DNA from: an uncultured Thermomicrobiaceae bacterium
GTDB lineage: Bacteria > Chloroflexota > Chloroflexia > Thermomicrobiales > Thermomicrobiaceae
Assembly (NCBI GenBank): GCA_938082375.1
Contig: CALKCJ010000019.1
Location: 1 to 64,000, forward strand
DNA length: 64,000 nucleotides
Reading direction: 5' to 3'
The notes under the pieces were generated by a model. The model made no database searches. It was not told where the DNA came from and worked only from the letters and a program-made list of their open reading frames with translations. The position numbers and the translations under genes are program-made. Shown piece by piece: positions 17,900 to 25,923 of this stretch (positions within the stretch are counted from its first letter, which is position 1; each line of letters starts with the position of its first letter).

Positions 17900-19087
17900 T
17901 CAGATCGGGATGGTCAGACTCGCCAGGTCGCGCGGGTAGTAGGTAATCATCTCGACGCCGTCCGGCGTCACTGCGACCGTATCGGAGTGGCGAAATCCGC
18001 CGAGGTCGGGTACGTAGATCCCCGGCTCGACTGTAAAGACCATGCCGATCTCGATCGTGCGGTGGTCGCCAATGTCGAGGAAGGGGGCCTCGTGCACAAG
18101 CGTCGACTTGGCATGCCCCGTGTGATGCCGCCAGTACTGCTCCAGCCCGTTCTCCTTGAAAAAGTCGCGCACCACCTTGTCGACCGCCGAACAGGGGATC
18201 CCCGGCCTGATCGTTTGGATCGCGAGGGTCTGCACTTGGAGCATCAGGTTGAAGAAGCGTTCCTGCTCGGGCGTCGGCTCGCCCATGACCATGGTGCGCT
18301 CCAGTTCGCAGCTATATCCCCAGATGTAGGCGGTTGCCCCGGTGACCAGGATGTCGCCGGGTTTGAGCCGAGCGTTGCTCGTCATCGCGTGTGGCAACGC
18401 GGAATCCTTGCCGATCTGGCCCCGGAAGCCAGCAGAGGCGAGACCCCGGCCGAGCGGGCGATACTCCGGGCCGAGCGTCCGGATCATCGCTTGCGACGCC
18501 TCATAGGAGGCGCGCATCGAGATCTCGGTCTCGGTGGCACCGACGCGGCAGTATTCCTGCAGGTAGGCGTGGGCCAGGTTGGCCCAGCGGGCGCTCTCGC
18601 GCAGGAGTTCGAGTTCCTCTTCGGAATTGATCATCTGCAGGTACTCGACATCGTCGGCGACATTGACGACCTCGGCCTCGGGGAGCAGCTCGCTGACTTT
18701 CGGGCCTCGATATCCATAGAGCTGGCCGTAGCCGTCGGAGTCAACACCGATCTTGGCCCGGCTGAGTCGCAGGTCGGTCAGGATGTCCTTGAGGAACTGC
18801 ATCGGGTGGCGTTCATCAGGGTATTCGGGATAGGCCACGATCCGGTCGACCAGGGCGAACTCCTGCGCGTGCTCCAGCTCCAGGCGCGGCACTAGGAGAG
18901 CCGAGGTGTCACGCGTCAGCACGAAGGCGATGGGGCGCTCGGTGGGAATGAACCCGAAACGACTAAAGTAGGAGACGTTGTTGGGACCGAACACCACGAG
19001 CGCGGTGAGATCGCGGGCGCCGAGACGCTCGAGGATTCTGCCACGTCGGCGAGCGTACTCACCGTCGCTCAGGCGCAAGCGAGGCAT
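17900..19087 (-). CDS. M24 (pita-bread fold) family protein lacking metal ligands
   Basis: A 395-residue protein with the creatinase/prolidase architecture: an N-terminal creatinase-like domain (to about 150) and a C-terminal pita-bread domain. M24 peptidases use two Asp, one His and two Glu to hold two metals. Here His325 (HHTGHAKS) and Glu354 (FTVEPGIY) remain. The first Asp position is Gly250 (TGATAYIWGY), the second is Glu261, and the last Glu is Ser368 (GFRHSDT). This resembles metal-free family members such as creatinase rather than aminopeptidase P. RBS AAAGGAG precedes the ATG. It is probably co-transcribed with the peptide transporter genes. Specificity is unknown. Confidence 0.8.
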   Translation of the reverse strand: MPRLRLSDGEYARRRGRILERLGARDLTALVVFGPNNVSYFSRFGFIPTERPIAFVLTRDTSALLVPRLELEHAQEFALVDRIVAYPEYPDERHPMQFLKDILTDLRLSRAKIGVDSDGYGQLYGYRGPKVSELLPEAEVVNVADDVEYLQMINSEEELELLRESARWANLAHAYLQEYCRVGATETEISMRASYEASQAMIRTLGPEYRPLGRGLASAGFRGQIGKDSALPHAMTSNARLKPGDILVTGATAYIWGYSCELERTMVMGEPTPEQERFFNLMLQVQTLAIQTIRPGIPCSAVDKVVRDFFKENGLEQYWRHHTGHAKSTLVHEAPFLDIGDHRTIEIGMVFTVEPGIYVPDLGGFRHSDTVAVTPDGVEMITYYPRDLASLTIPI

Positions 19088-19167
19088 CGCGCCGTTCTCC
19101 TTTCCCTCATATGCGCGCCGTCTGGTTCAGGCGGCACCGAGGAGGACGGCTCCAGGGTGCCAGCATG

Positions 19168-19197
19168 GTTATAGCAGGTAGGGCGGGAGGAGAACAA
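19168..19197 (-). promoter_or_regulatory. Promoter for the M24-transporter operon
   Basis: On the minus strand TTGTTC (19192-19197) and TATAAC (19168-19173) are 18 bases apart, and TGC precedes the -10 as an extended element. Transcription would start near 19161, 75 bases before the M24 gene. Confidence 0.55.
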
Positions 19198-19224
19198 GAT
19201 TCCGTTATGCCCAGCAAAACGCGG

Positions 19225-20223
19225 TCAGTCCAGAAGCCGGGCGATGATGCGGATCCGGCCAGACCGCCTGGCGACGGCTGCCGCCAGCGCAACGGGGGTC
19301 GCACTTGCCGCGAGCGGCATGTGCAGCAGGGTGAGCAGTCGATCCAACAGGTCGTGGTGGTGTCCACGCTGGCGGAGGGCTAGCCTGAGCCCCCACGACC
19401 ATTCAATGCCCACCCACTCGTGGCGCACAGCAACCACGCTGAATCCCTGCCGCTTCAGGAGGGCGGTCAGAGTGCGGAGGTCGAAGGTGTAGAGGTGCCG
19501 TGGCGCATCGTAGCCCATCCAGGCACCCTTCCACACGCGCGCCGCCCACGAGTCCGCATTGGGCAACCAGAGGACGAGGACGCCTCCGGGATGCAGCACG
19601 CGCCTCAGCTCGGCAAGCGTGGCTGACGGCGAGGGCACGTGTTCCAACACGTGCTGTGCCAGCGCCACCTCGAAGCTGAATGAGGGCAACCATGCAGTCT
19701 CAAGCGTGCCGGTCACCACGTCCAGCCCCCAGCGGCTGCGGGCGTAGTCTGCCGCGGCTGCGCTCGGCTCGATGCCGACGACGTTCGGGTTGCCGAGTTC
19801 ACGCACGAGCTGGAGCAGGTCACCAGAGCCGCAGCCGAGTTCGAGCACCCGGCGCGGGGGAGCGAGCAGTGGCCATATGCTGCGCAACTCCCGGCGAAGG
19901 AGCCGGCGACGCACGCTGGCCGAGAGGCCATTTCGCCGGTGGGGGGTGTAGGCCGCTGGATAGAAGCGGTCGAGCTGGCTTGGGATGGGACGGGGATTCA
20001 GGTAGCGTAGGCCGCAGCAACGGCACCGTGAAAGCGTGAACTGCTCCCCAGTGGTCTGATGTATCAGGTCGCGCAGGGTACGGATTGGCTCGGCGTCGTC
20101 GGCACCGCAGAGATCACAGGCGACCCATTCGACCTCGGGAGGGGGGCTCGACGCCCTTGGCAGGTTGGCCGCGCTCTCACCTGGTCGATCTGCGCTGTGA
20201 CCGCTTCCGAGCCTAGGCGTCAT
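19225..20223 (-). CDS. SAM-dependent methyltransferase with N-terminal Cys cluster
   Basis: A 332-residue methyltransferase. CDLCG and CRCCG, about 30 residues apart, form a probable zinc site followed by LRYLNPRPIPSQLDRFYPAAY, a layout known from sugar and surface-polymer methyltransferases. The SAM fold follows with RVLELGCGSGDLLQLV (motif I), VVGIEPS (motif II) and QHVLEHVPSPSATLAELRRV. The chosen ATG lies 11 bases inside the upstream glycosyltransferase, so the two are coupled. A longer in-frame extension upstream exists but falls entirely inside the neighbour's coding region. The acceptor is unknown. Confidence 0.76.
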   Translation of the reverse strand: MTPRLGSGHSADRPGESAANLPRASSPPPEVEWVACDLCGADDAEPIRTLRDLIHQTTGEQFTLSRCRCCGLRYLNPRPIPSQLDRFYPAAYTPHRRNGLSASVRRRLLRRELRSIWPLLAPPRRVLELGCGSGDLLQLVRELGNPNVVGIEPSAAAADYARSRWGLDVVTGTLETAWLPSFSFEVALAQHVLEHVPSPSATLAELRRVLHPGGVLVLWLPNADSWAARVWKGAWMGYDAPRHLYTFDLRTLTALLKRQGFSVVAVRHEWVGIEWSWGLRLALRQRGHHHDLLDRLLTLLHMPLAASATPVALAAAVARRSGRIRIIARLLD

Positions 20224-21292
20224 GTGGGTGGGTTCCGTCACTGGTGGCTGGAGGAACAGCTCCGGTAGCTGGCGCGTGGTGGCGAAGGTGGCGTCGGATA
20301 CTGTAGTCCGGCCGTGGTGCCGCGTGAGCGATGAGTTCGGCCAGGAGGCCGGTGAGGAAGAACTGCGCACCGATCGTCATCAGTAGCACGCCGAGCGTCA
20401 AGAGCGGCCGGTGCCCGATCGGGTGACCGAGAAACCACTGCGCGCTGAGATAGGCGTTGATCAATGTGCCGAGCCCGAGTGACAGCAGGCCGAACCAGCC
20501 GAACAGGTGGAGTGGCCGGCGGATAAACTGTGTCAAGAAGAGGACGGTCAAGAGGTCGAAGAAGCCGTTGGCGAAGCGCCTGGCTCCGAACTTGGAACGT
20601 CCGAAGCGCCTCGGCCGGTGCGCGACCGGGAGTTCGGTTACTCGAAAGCCGCGCGCGTACGCCAAGACTGGAATGTAGCGGTGCAACTCACCGTAGAGCG
20701 GCAGCTCGCGCAAGACTTCGGCTCGATAGGCCTTGAGTCCGCTGTTGAAGTCGTGGAGCGGCACACCGGTCAGCACGCGGACGACGAGGTTGAACCACAA
20801 CGAGGGCAGACGTTTGGACAGCGGGTCGCGGCGTGGCCGCTTCCAGCCGCTCACCAGGTCGGCATGCTCGAGACCCTCGAGCAGTCGAGGGATCTCGGCT
20901 GGCACGTCCTGCAGGTCGGCATCCAGTGTCACGACCCACTGGCCGCGAGCGGCCGCGAAGCCGGCTTGCAGCGCTGCGGCTTTCCCGAAATTGCGCCGCA
21001 GCTCGATCACCTGCACGCGTCCGTCGCGCTCGAAGAGCTGATGTAGCACGGCGGTCGAACCGTCGCGGCTACCGTCGTCGACGAAGATGACCTCGGCAGG
21101 CCAGGGGAGCGTGTCCAGCGTTTCCCGGAGCTCGTCGTAGAGCAGCGACAAGCTCTCGGCCTCATCATAGACCGGGATGACGACCGAGAGCGGCGGCTCT
21201 GGGAACGCACCGCGGATGCACTCGTCCGGGTGTGCGGCCGGCAGGGTGGGCGACGGCGAGCTTGCCAGAAGCACTCCCCCTTCCCTTCCCAC
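20213..21292 (-). CDS. Polyprenyl-phosphate glycosyltransferase, GT2 family (DPM1/GtrB-like)
   Basis: A 359-residue protein that probably transfers a sugar from a nucleotide donor to undecaprenyl phosphate. The GT-A domain shows SVVIPVYDEAESLSLLYDEL, AEVIFVDDGSRDGST, RRNFGKAAALQAGF, and the metal motif TLDADLQDVP. The HDFNSGLKAYRAEVL segment is diagnostic of the DPM1/GtrB branch. Two or three C-terminal helices (from about residue 255) anchor it in the membrane. The GTG start has GAGGAG seven bases upstream. It forms a two-gene unit with the overlapping methyltransferase and presumably feeds a surface glycan. Confidence 0.84.
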   Translation of the reverse strand: MGREGGVLLASSPSPTLPAAHPDECIRGAFPEPPLSVVIPVYDEAESLSLLYDELRETLDTLPWPAEVIFVDDGSRDGSTAVLHQLFERDGRVQVIELRRNFGKAAALQAGFAAARGQWVVTLDADLQDVPAEIPRLLEGLEHADLVSGWKRPRRDPLSKRLPSLWFNLVVRVLTGVPLHDFNSGLKAYRAEVLRELPLYGELHRYIPVLAYARGFRVTELPVAHRPRRFGRSKFGARRFANGFFDLLTVLFLTQFIRRPLHLFGWFGLLSLGLGTLINAYLSAQWFLGHPIGHRPLLTLGVLLMTIGAQFFLTGLLAELIAHAAPRPDYSIRRHLRHHAPATGAVPPATSDGTHPHDA

Positions 21293-21469
21293 GACAGTCT
21301 CCTCGTCTCAGACATCTTACAGGATCAGCGCGCGTGAGACTGGCTTCCGGGTGCGTGCTATGAGCCGTCGCCGGTGCGGGATCCGGTATGTCTCGTCTGG
21401 AGGAACATTCAGAGGCGCTGGGCCGTCTGCTCGATGAGGACACAGAGTCAAGCCGAAAGGAGAAGGCCA

Positions 21470-22426
21470 GTGCTCTCGACCCGAAGGCAACTCCTTGCTC
21501 GTGCGAGCGGGGTGCTGATCTTGCCCCTCCTGGCCGCCTGTGCGCAGGCGGACACCGGCGGTGGTGCGGGAACCCAACGACCGCCCTCTCCCACCCCCAC
21601 CGCAGCGCCGAGCCCAACGGCCGAAGCGGGCAGAATCGCTCATCCGACGGGAGCGGATGAACTGGTGCTCCGCATCGACCGCACCGGCGGTCTGCTCCCG
21701 CCCTTCCACATTGCGACCGAGCTGCCGCTCTTCGTGCTGTACGGTGACGGCAGCGTGATCACGCAGGGGCCGCAGATCATGATCTACCCGCCGCCAGCGC
21801 TCCCGAACCTGCTGGTGACCGGGCTCACCGAGGAGGGTATGCAGGCGATCTTACGGGAGGCGGAGATCGCCGGCCTGCTCGAGGGTGACCGGCGCTACGA
21901 GTTCCCCGTTATCGCCGATGCGCCAGTAACGATCTTCACGGTCAATGCCGGCGGTCGCACCTCGGTCGTGTCCGCCTACGCGCTCATAGAGGCCGAGGTG
22001 GACGATCCGAAGATTCCCATGGAGGAGCGGGAAGCCCGGCGCCGACTGCGGGAGTTTCTGGACAAGGCGCTCAGCCTCAGCTCCTGGTTGCCCCGGGCGG
22101 CGATCGCGCTGCCGGAGCGAGCGTACACGATCGAGCGCCTGCAACTGATCGTGCTTCAGGCCGACGAGGCGATCGAGGAGCCGACTGATGTCGAGCCATC
22201 GGAGCTGGACTGGCCGCTCTCGGCAGCGCTGGCCGAGTTCGGCTCGCCCTACCAGGTGCTGGGCAGGCAGGCCCGCTGTGGGGTGGTCGAGCGCGAGGAG
22301 CTGGCCGCCGTGGTGGACGCGATGAGCAAGGCGAACACGCTGACCCGCTGGCGCAGCGACGGCACGCTCTTTGTGATCTTCCCGCGCCCACTCCTACCGG
22401 ATGAGACGGGCTGCGTCCAGCGCTAA
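21470..22426 (+). CDS. Secreted lipoprotein of unknown family, copy 1
   Basis: A 318-residue lipoprotein. A twin-Arg-like STRRQLLARASGVLILPLLAAC leader ends in a lipobox, then a Pro/Thr-rich linker leads to a folded domain starting HPTGADELVLRI. Conserved blocks shared with the gene at 28147-29097 are LYGDGSVITQGPQIMIYPPP, the AILREAEIAGLLEGD helix, FTVNAGGRTSVVS, a late ARCGVV and the terminal LLPDETGC. The two late Cys could form a disulfide. No enzymatic motif is recognised. The GTG start follows AAAGGAGAAGG; an ATG twelve codons earlier is possible. It stands alone between divergent glycosyltransferase genes and the CpsB-type gene. Confidence 0.7.
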   Translation: MLSTRRQLLARASGVLILPLLAACAQADTGGGAGTQRPPSPTPTAAPSPTAEAGRIAHPTGADELVLRIDRTGGLLPPFHIATELPLFVLYGDGSVITQGPQIMIYPPPALPNLLVTGLTEEGMQAILREAEIAGLLEGDRRYEFPVIADAPVTIFTVNAGGRTSVVSAYALIEAEVDDPKIPMEEREARRRLREFLDKALSLSSWLPRAAIALPERAYTIERLQLIVLQADEAIEEPTDVEPSELDWPLSAALAEFGSPYQVLGRQARCGVVEREELAAVVDAMSKANTLTRWRSDGTLFVIFPRPLLPDETGCVQR

Positions 22427-22524
22427 AAGTCATGCGCTCCCAGGCGGTGGGTTGGGGGTACTGGCGGTAGCCGTACACGCTCTTTCCCCCTTCGGACTGT
22501 GCTGGCCACTGGTTGGCACTCTCG

Positions 22525-22530
22525 TATAAT
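22525..22530 (+). promoter_or_regulatory. Consensus -10 element before the CpsB-type gene
   Basis: A perfect TATAAT lies 84 bases before the gene start. No good -35 is found at the usual distance (CTGGCC occupies it), so the call rests on the -10 alone. Confidence 0.35.
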
Positions 22531-22614
22531 CTGGCCCTGACGATGACAGCTTTCCTGTGAGTACGAGTGTCTCGACTGTCAGGCAAGCGCCTGGTGTCGA
22601 CGAGGGGAGAGTAC

Positions 22615-23499
22615 ATGGCAGAAGGGGAGCCGGGCCTGCCGACAGGCGAGACTAGCGGGGCGAGGGCCGAGGTCACCGGAGCGCCTTCACACATGCCAGG
22701 CACCGAGATTCCGCAGGTCGACGTGCACAGCCACCTGATTCCTGGTGTGGACGACGGCGCGAGAGACGAGGCCATGGCCCTCGCGATGCTTCAGGTGGCT
22801 TCGGCTGACGGCACGAGGATCATCGCGGCGACGCCCCATGCCGGTGAGGTGCATCCTGAGGCGATCCCGGGCGCGGTACGGCGTCTCAACGAGCTGGCGC
22901 GAGCGGCGGAGATCCCCATCGAGGTGATACCGGGGTGTGAGTACAAGCTCAGCCGCGCTCTGGGCGACGAGCACAAGCTGGGCCGGCTGATGACCTTAAA
23001 TGGGACGCCCTACGTGTTGGTGGAGTTGCCGGACTGGAACCAGTGGCCGAACTCGGTTGGAGAGTCGATCACGTCTCTCAGGGACGATGGACTCTGGCCG
23101 ATTCTCGCCCATCCAGAGCGCCATCCGCCCGTCCAGCGCTGTCCGGAGCTCGTCCTCGAGGCCGTACAGGTCGGCGCGCTCGTGCAGCTCAACGCGGGCT
23201 CGTTTCTCGGCTACAACGGCCGGGAAGCCCAGCGTGCCGCTGTGCTGCTCCTCAGCGCGCGAGCTGCTCACCTGATCGCGAGTGACGCGCATCATCCCGA
23301 GGCTCGGCCGCCGCGCGTCGCCGATGCCCTCGCGCGTGCCGCTGCGCTAGCCGGAGAGGAGTATGTTCGCTGGATGCGCTGGGCCGCGATGCGGGTCGTT
23401 ACTGGAGAGCCGGTCGAGCTACCGGAGCCAGACCTGCAAGCGCTGCGCCTGCGCGAGTCCTGGCTCGAGCGGATCCGGGACTGGTTAGCGAACCCCTAG
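22615..23499 (+). CDS. CpsB/CapC-family PHP phosphatase
   Basis: A 294-residue metal-dependent phosphoesterase of the PHP fold, the family of CpsB/YwqE tyrosine phosphatases that control capsule and exopolysaccharide kinases. Metal ligands are visible in DVHSHLIPGVDDGA, TPHAGEVHPE, the E of GCEYKLS, PILAHPERH and SDAHHPEARPP. A roughly 30-residue N-terminal extension precedes the fold. The ATG at 22615 has GAGGGGAGA upstream. No capsule kinase gene is adjacent, so the physiological target is not evident here, though glycosyltransferase genes lie close by. Confidence 0.83.
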   Translation: MAEGEPGLPTGETSGARAEVTGAPSHMPGTEIPQVDVHSHLIPGVDDGARDEAMALAMLQVASADGTRIIAATPHAGEVHPEAIPGAVRRLNELARAAEIPIEVIPGCEYKLSRALGDEHKLGRLMTLNGTPYVLVELPDWNQWPNSVGESITSLRDDGLWPILAHPERHPPVQRCPELVLEAVQVGALVQLNAGSFLGYNGREAQRAAVLLLSARAAHLIASDAHHPEARPPRVADALARAAALAGEEYVRWMRWAAMRVVTGEPVELPEPDLQALRLRESWLERIRDWLANP

Positions 23500-23522
23500 G
23501 CGAGCTCGGCTGGCCGCCTCGA

Positions 23523-24941
23523 TCAGGGGAGCGCGGACGCCTGCATCTGAAGGCTCGCCAGAGTCACTCGGGCGGCCCGCTCGGCGCTCGCGATACAGTC
23601 AGGCACGCCGACGCCGCGGTATGCCGCCCCGATCAGGGAGAGTCCCGGCCACCGCGCGAGCCGTTCATCGATGCTGGCCAGGCGCTCGAGATGACCGACC
23701 AGGTACTGCGGCATCGAGCGTGGTAATCGATGGACAACGGCATAGAGAGGTTCGGCTCGGAGCCTCAGCAGCCCTTGCAGTTCCTCGAGCGCGAGCTCGA
23801 CCAGGCGGTCGTCTGGTCGTTCGAGGATCCCTTCCTGCCCATAACGCCCGAGAAAGACTCGAACCGGAGCCAGGTCGGGCGGAGCGCGACCCTCGAACTT
23901 GTTCGCGACCCAGGTAACGGCAGTCACCTGCCGCCCTTCGACTGCCGGCACGACGATGCCTCGGCCGCGGGCTACCGGCGCGACGTCATGCGCACGGTAG
24001 ACGAGGGTTACGGTGGCGCTGGAGGCGTAGGGGATGCCACGCAGGAGCGTTGCTAGCTCAGGATCCAGTGGCTCCAGCAACTGCGCGGCGGCGTAGGCTG
24101 GCGTCGCCACGAGGACGGCGTCGGCCTCGAGCTCGCCGCCACGCGAGAGCTTGATCCGGTAATTCCCCTGGCGGCCCGTGAGTGCCGTGGCCGCCTCGCC
24201 CAAACGTAGCTCGACAAGATCGAGCTGGTTCACCAACCCTTCGATCAACGTGCCCATCCCTCGCCGCAGCGTGAGGAAGGCCGAGCCGACTCGCTGGCCA
24301 GTATGGCGCCGGGCGAGTGTCCCGCGAATCAGGCTTCCGTAACGCACTTCCAGCTCGCGGAGCTGGGGGAAGGTCGCGAGCAGGCTGAGTTGCTCGGCGT
24401 CACTGGCATAGATCCCCGCAAGTAGCGGTTGGGCGATCCGCTCGTACACCTCACGCCCCAGGCGCCGGCGCACGAACGCCGCAACCGACTCGTCCCCGTC
24501 ATCTCGGCGTGGGGCTAAGACCAGGTCGAGTGCGAGCCGCAGTTTCCCTTGGATCGAGAGCAGGCCGGTGGTAAGGAGCGGTCGCAGCCGGGTGGGGATC
24601 ATCAGCGAGAAGCCTTCCGGCAGCGGTTCCAGCCGGCCCCTACACGCGATGGACGCACCTTCGTAGCCCTGCCGGAGTCCGATGAGTTCGTCGCCGAGCC
24701 CGAGTTCGAGCACCAGGGATTTCGCGGCTGGCTTGGCGGACAGGAAGGAGTCGGGCCCGGCTTCGATGAGTATGTCGCCCCAGCGGACGGTGCGCACCCA
24801 GCCGCCCACTCGCTCCGTCGCTTCGACCAGCGTAATGCGCACCGGCGCGGACGCAACGGCTGCCTGCAGCCGGTAGGCGGCGGCCAGGCCGGCGATCCCA
24901 CCGCCGATGATCACGATGTGGCGAGCGATTGCTCCAGCCAT
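23523..24941 (-). CDS. hemY: Protoporphyrinogen/coproporphyrinogen oxidase HemY
   Basis: A 472-residue FAD-dependent oxidase that aromatises the porphyrin ring in haem synthesis. The N-terminal dinucleotide fold reads HIVIIGGGIAGLAAAYRL, followed by RVGGWVRTVRWGDILIEAGP. The C-terminal FAD contact is GLSLIGAAYRGVGVPDC. The length is typical. It is the last gene of the hemE-hemH-hemY operon, 2 bases after hemH. In Bacillus subtilis the same order belongs to the coproporphyrin-dependent route, which suggests coproporphyrinogen III as the substrate; this is inference. Confidence 0.92.
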   Translation of the reverse strand: MAGAIARHIVIIGGGIAGLAAAYRLQAAVASAPVRITLVEATERVGGWVRTVRWGDILIEAGPDSFLSAKPAAKSLVLELGLGDELIGLRQGYEGASIACRGRLEPLPEGFSLMIPTRLRPLLTTGLLSIQGKLRLALDLVLAPRRDDGDESVAAFVRRRLGREVYERIAQPLLAGIYASDAEQLSLLATFPQLRELEVRYGSLIRGTLARRHTGQRVGSAFLTLRRGMGTLIEGLVNQLDLVELRLGEAATALTGRQGNYRIKLSRGGELEADAVLVATPAYAAAQLLEPLDPELATLLRGIPYASSATVTLVYRAHDVAPVARGRGIVVPAVEGRQVTAVTWVANKFEGRAPPDLAPVRVFLGRYGQEGILERPDDRLVELALEELQGLLRLRAEPLYAVVHRLPRSMPQYLVGHLERLASIDERLARWPGLSLIGAAYRGVGVPDCIASAERAARVTLASLQMQASALP

Positions 24942-24943
24942 CC

Positions 24944-25915
24944 TCAGCTCGCTGCCGCCGTGCGCTCCTCGGCTACCCGACGGCGAACCACGTCGGCGAG
25001 CGCCTGGCAGAGCAACGGGTGATCGTTGAGCGACGCGGTGCGCTCCAGGCGCAGGCCGATCCCGGCGGCGTACTGGCGGTGCTCGATGTCGATGTCGTAC
25101 AGTACCTCGACGTGGTCACAGACGAACCCGATCGGCACCAGCAGCACGTTCTCGATGCCCTCCGCTGCCAGCCGATCAAGCGTCTCCTCGACCGTCGGGC
25201 CGAGCCAGGGTTCCTCGCTGGCACCCTGGCTCTGGAAGGCAAAGACCCAGCGATGGGCTGGGAACCGCTGGGTGACCTGCTCGACCGAGGTGAGGATCTC
25301 CTCGCGGTAGGGGTCGCCCCAGCTCAGGATGCGCTCCGGCAGGCTGTGCGCGGTGAAGAGGAGGACGACGTCGTCGCGTTGCTGCTCCGGGAAGCGAGCC
25401 AGACCCTCCGCGATCCGGTCGGAAACCGCGTCGATGAAGGCCGGCTCGTCCTTCCAGCTCTCTACGGTCAGCACTGGGAGATCAGCGCGGTGGACCTCCA
25501 GCGCCTCGGACAACCGCTGCAGGTAGGCGCCGACGCTCATCCTCGAGTAGTGCGGCGCCATCACCACTGCCACTAACCGGTCGGCACCGTCGCGCAGGAT
25601 CTCCGGCACCACCTCGTGGATGTAGGGGTGCCAGTGCCGCATGCCGACGTAGGTGCGGTAGCGAATGCCCTCTGGGGCAGCCTCGGGGCTGTTGAGCAGC
25701 CGCTCGACCCCGGCAGCCTGGGCACGGGTCAGCTCCACGATCGGCGAGCGGCCGCCGATACGCCGGTAGCGCTCGGTGATCTCCTCGAGGAGCTCCTGGG
25801 AGAAGGGCCGCCCGTGGCGGACATCGGCCAGGTAGGCCGGGATATCCTCGAGCTTGTCCGGGCCGCCGTAGGCCAGCAGCAGCACCGCCACCGTCTCACT
25901 CGGCCTCACTGGCAT
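24944..25915 (-). CDS. hemH: Ferrochelatase HemH
   Basis: A 323-residue ferrochelatase, which inserts ferrous iron into a porphyrin. The N-terminus LLLAYGGPDKLEDIPAYL resembles the Gram-positive (coproporphyrin) type. The catalytic His is in LLFTAHSLPERI, and the acidic PIGFVCDHVEVLYDID near the C-terminus holds the iron-path Glu. AGGAG lies 7 bases before ATG 25915, which I prefer over the long unrelated upstream extension. It follows hemE by 8 bases. Whether the product is coprohaem or protohaem cannot be decided without checking for hemQ elsewhere in the genome. Confidence 0.92.
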   Translation of the reverse strand: MPVRPSETVAVLLLAYGGPDKLEDIPAYLADVRHGRPFSQELLEEITERYRRIGGRSPIVELTRAQAAGVERLLNSPEAAPEGIRYRTYVGMRHWHPYIHEVVPEILRDGADRLVAVVMAPHYSRMSVGAYLQRLSEALEVHRADLPVLTVESWKDEPAFIDAVSDRIAEGLARFPEQQRDDVVLLFTAHSLPERILSWGDPYREEILTSVEQVTQRFPAHRWVFAFQSQGASEEPWLGPTVEETLDRLAAEGIENVLLVPIGFVCDHVEVLYDIDIEHRQYAAGIGLRLERTASLNDHPLLCQALADVVRRRVAEERTAAAS

Positions 25916-25923
25916 CACGACTC

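Noticed and set aside
17852-18895. A 347-codon plus-strand frame opposite the M24 gene
   Set aside because: It covers a clear gene, lacks a ribosome binding site and matches no family.
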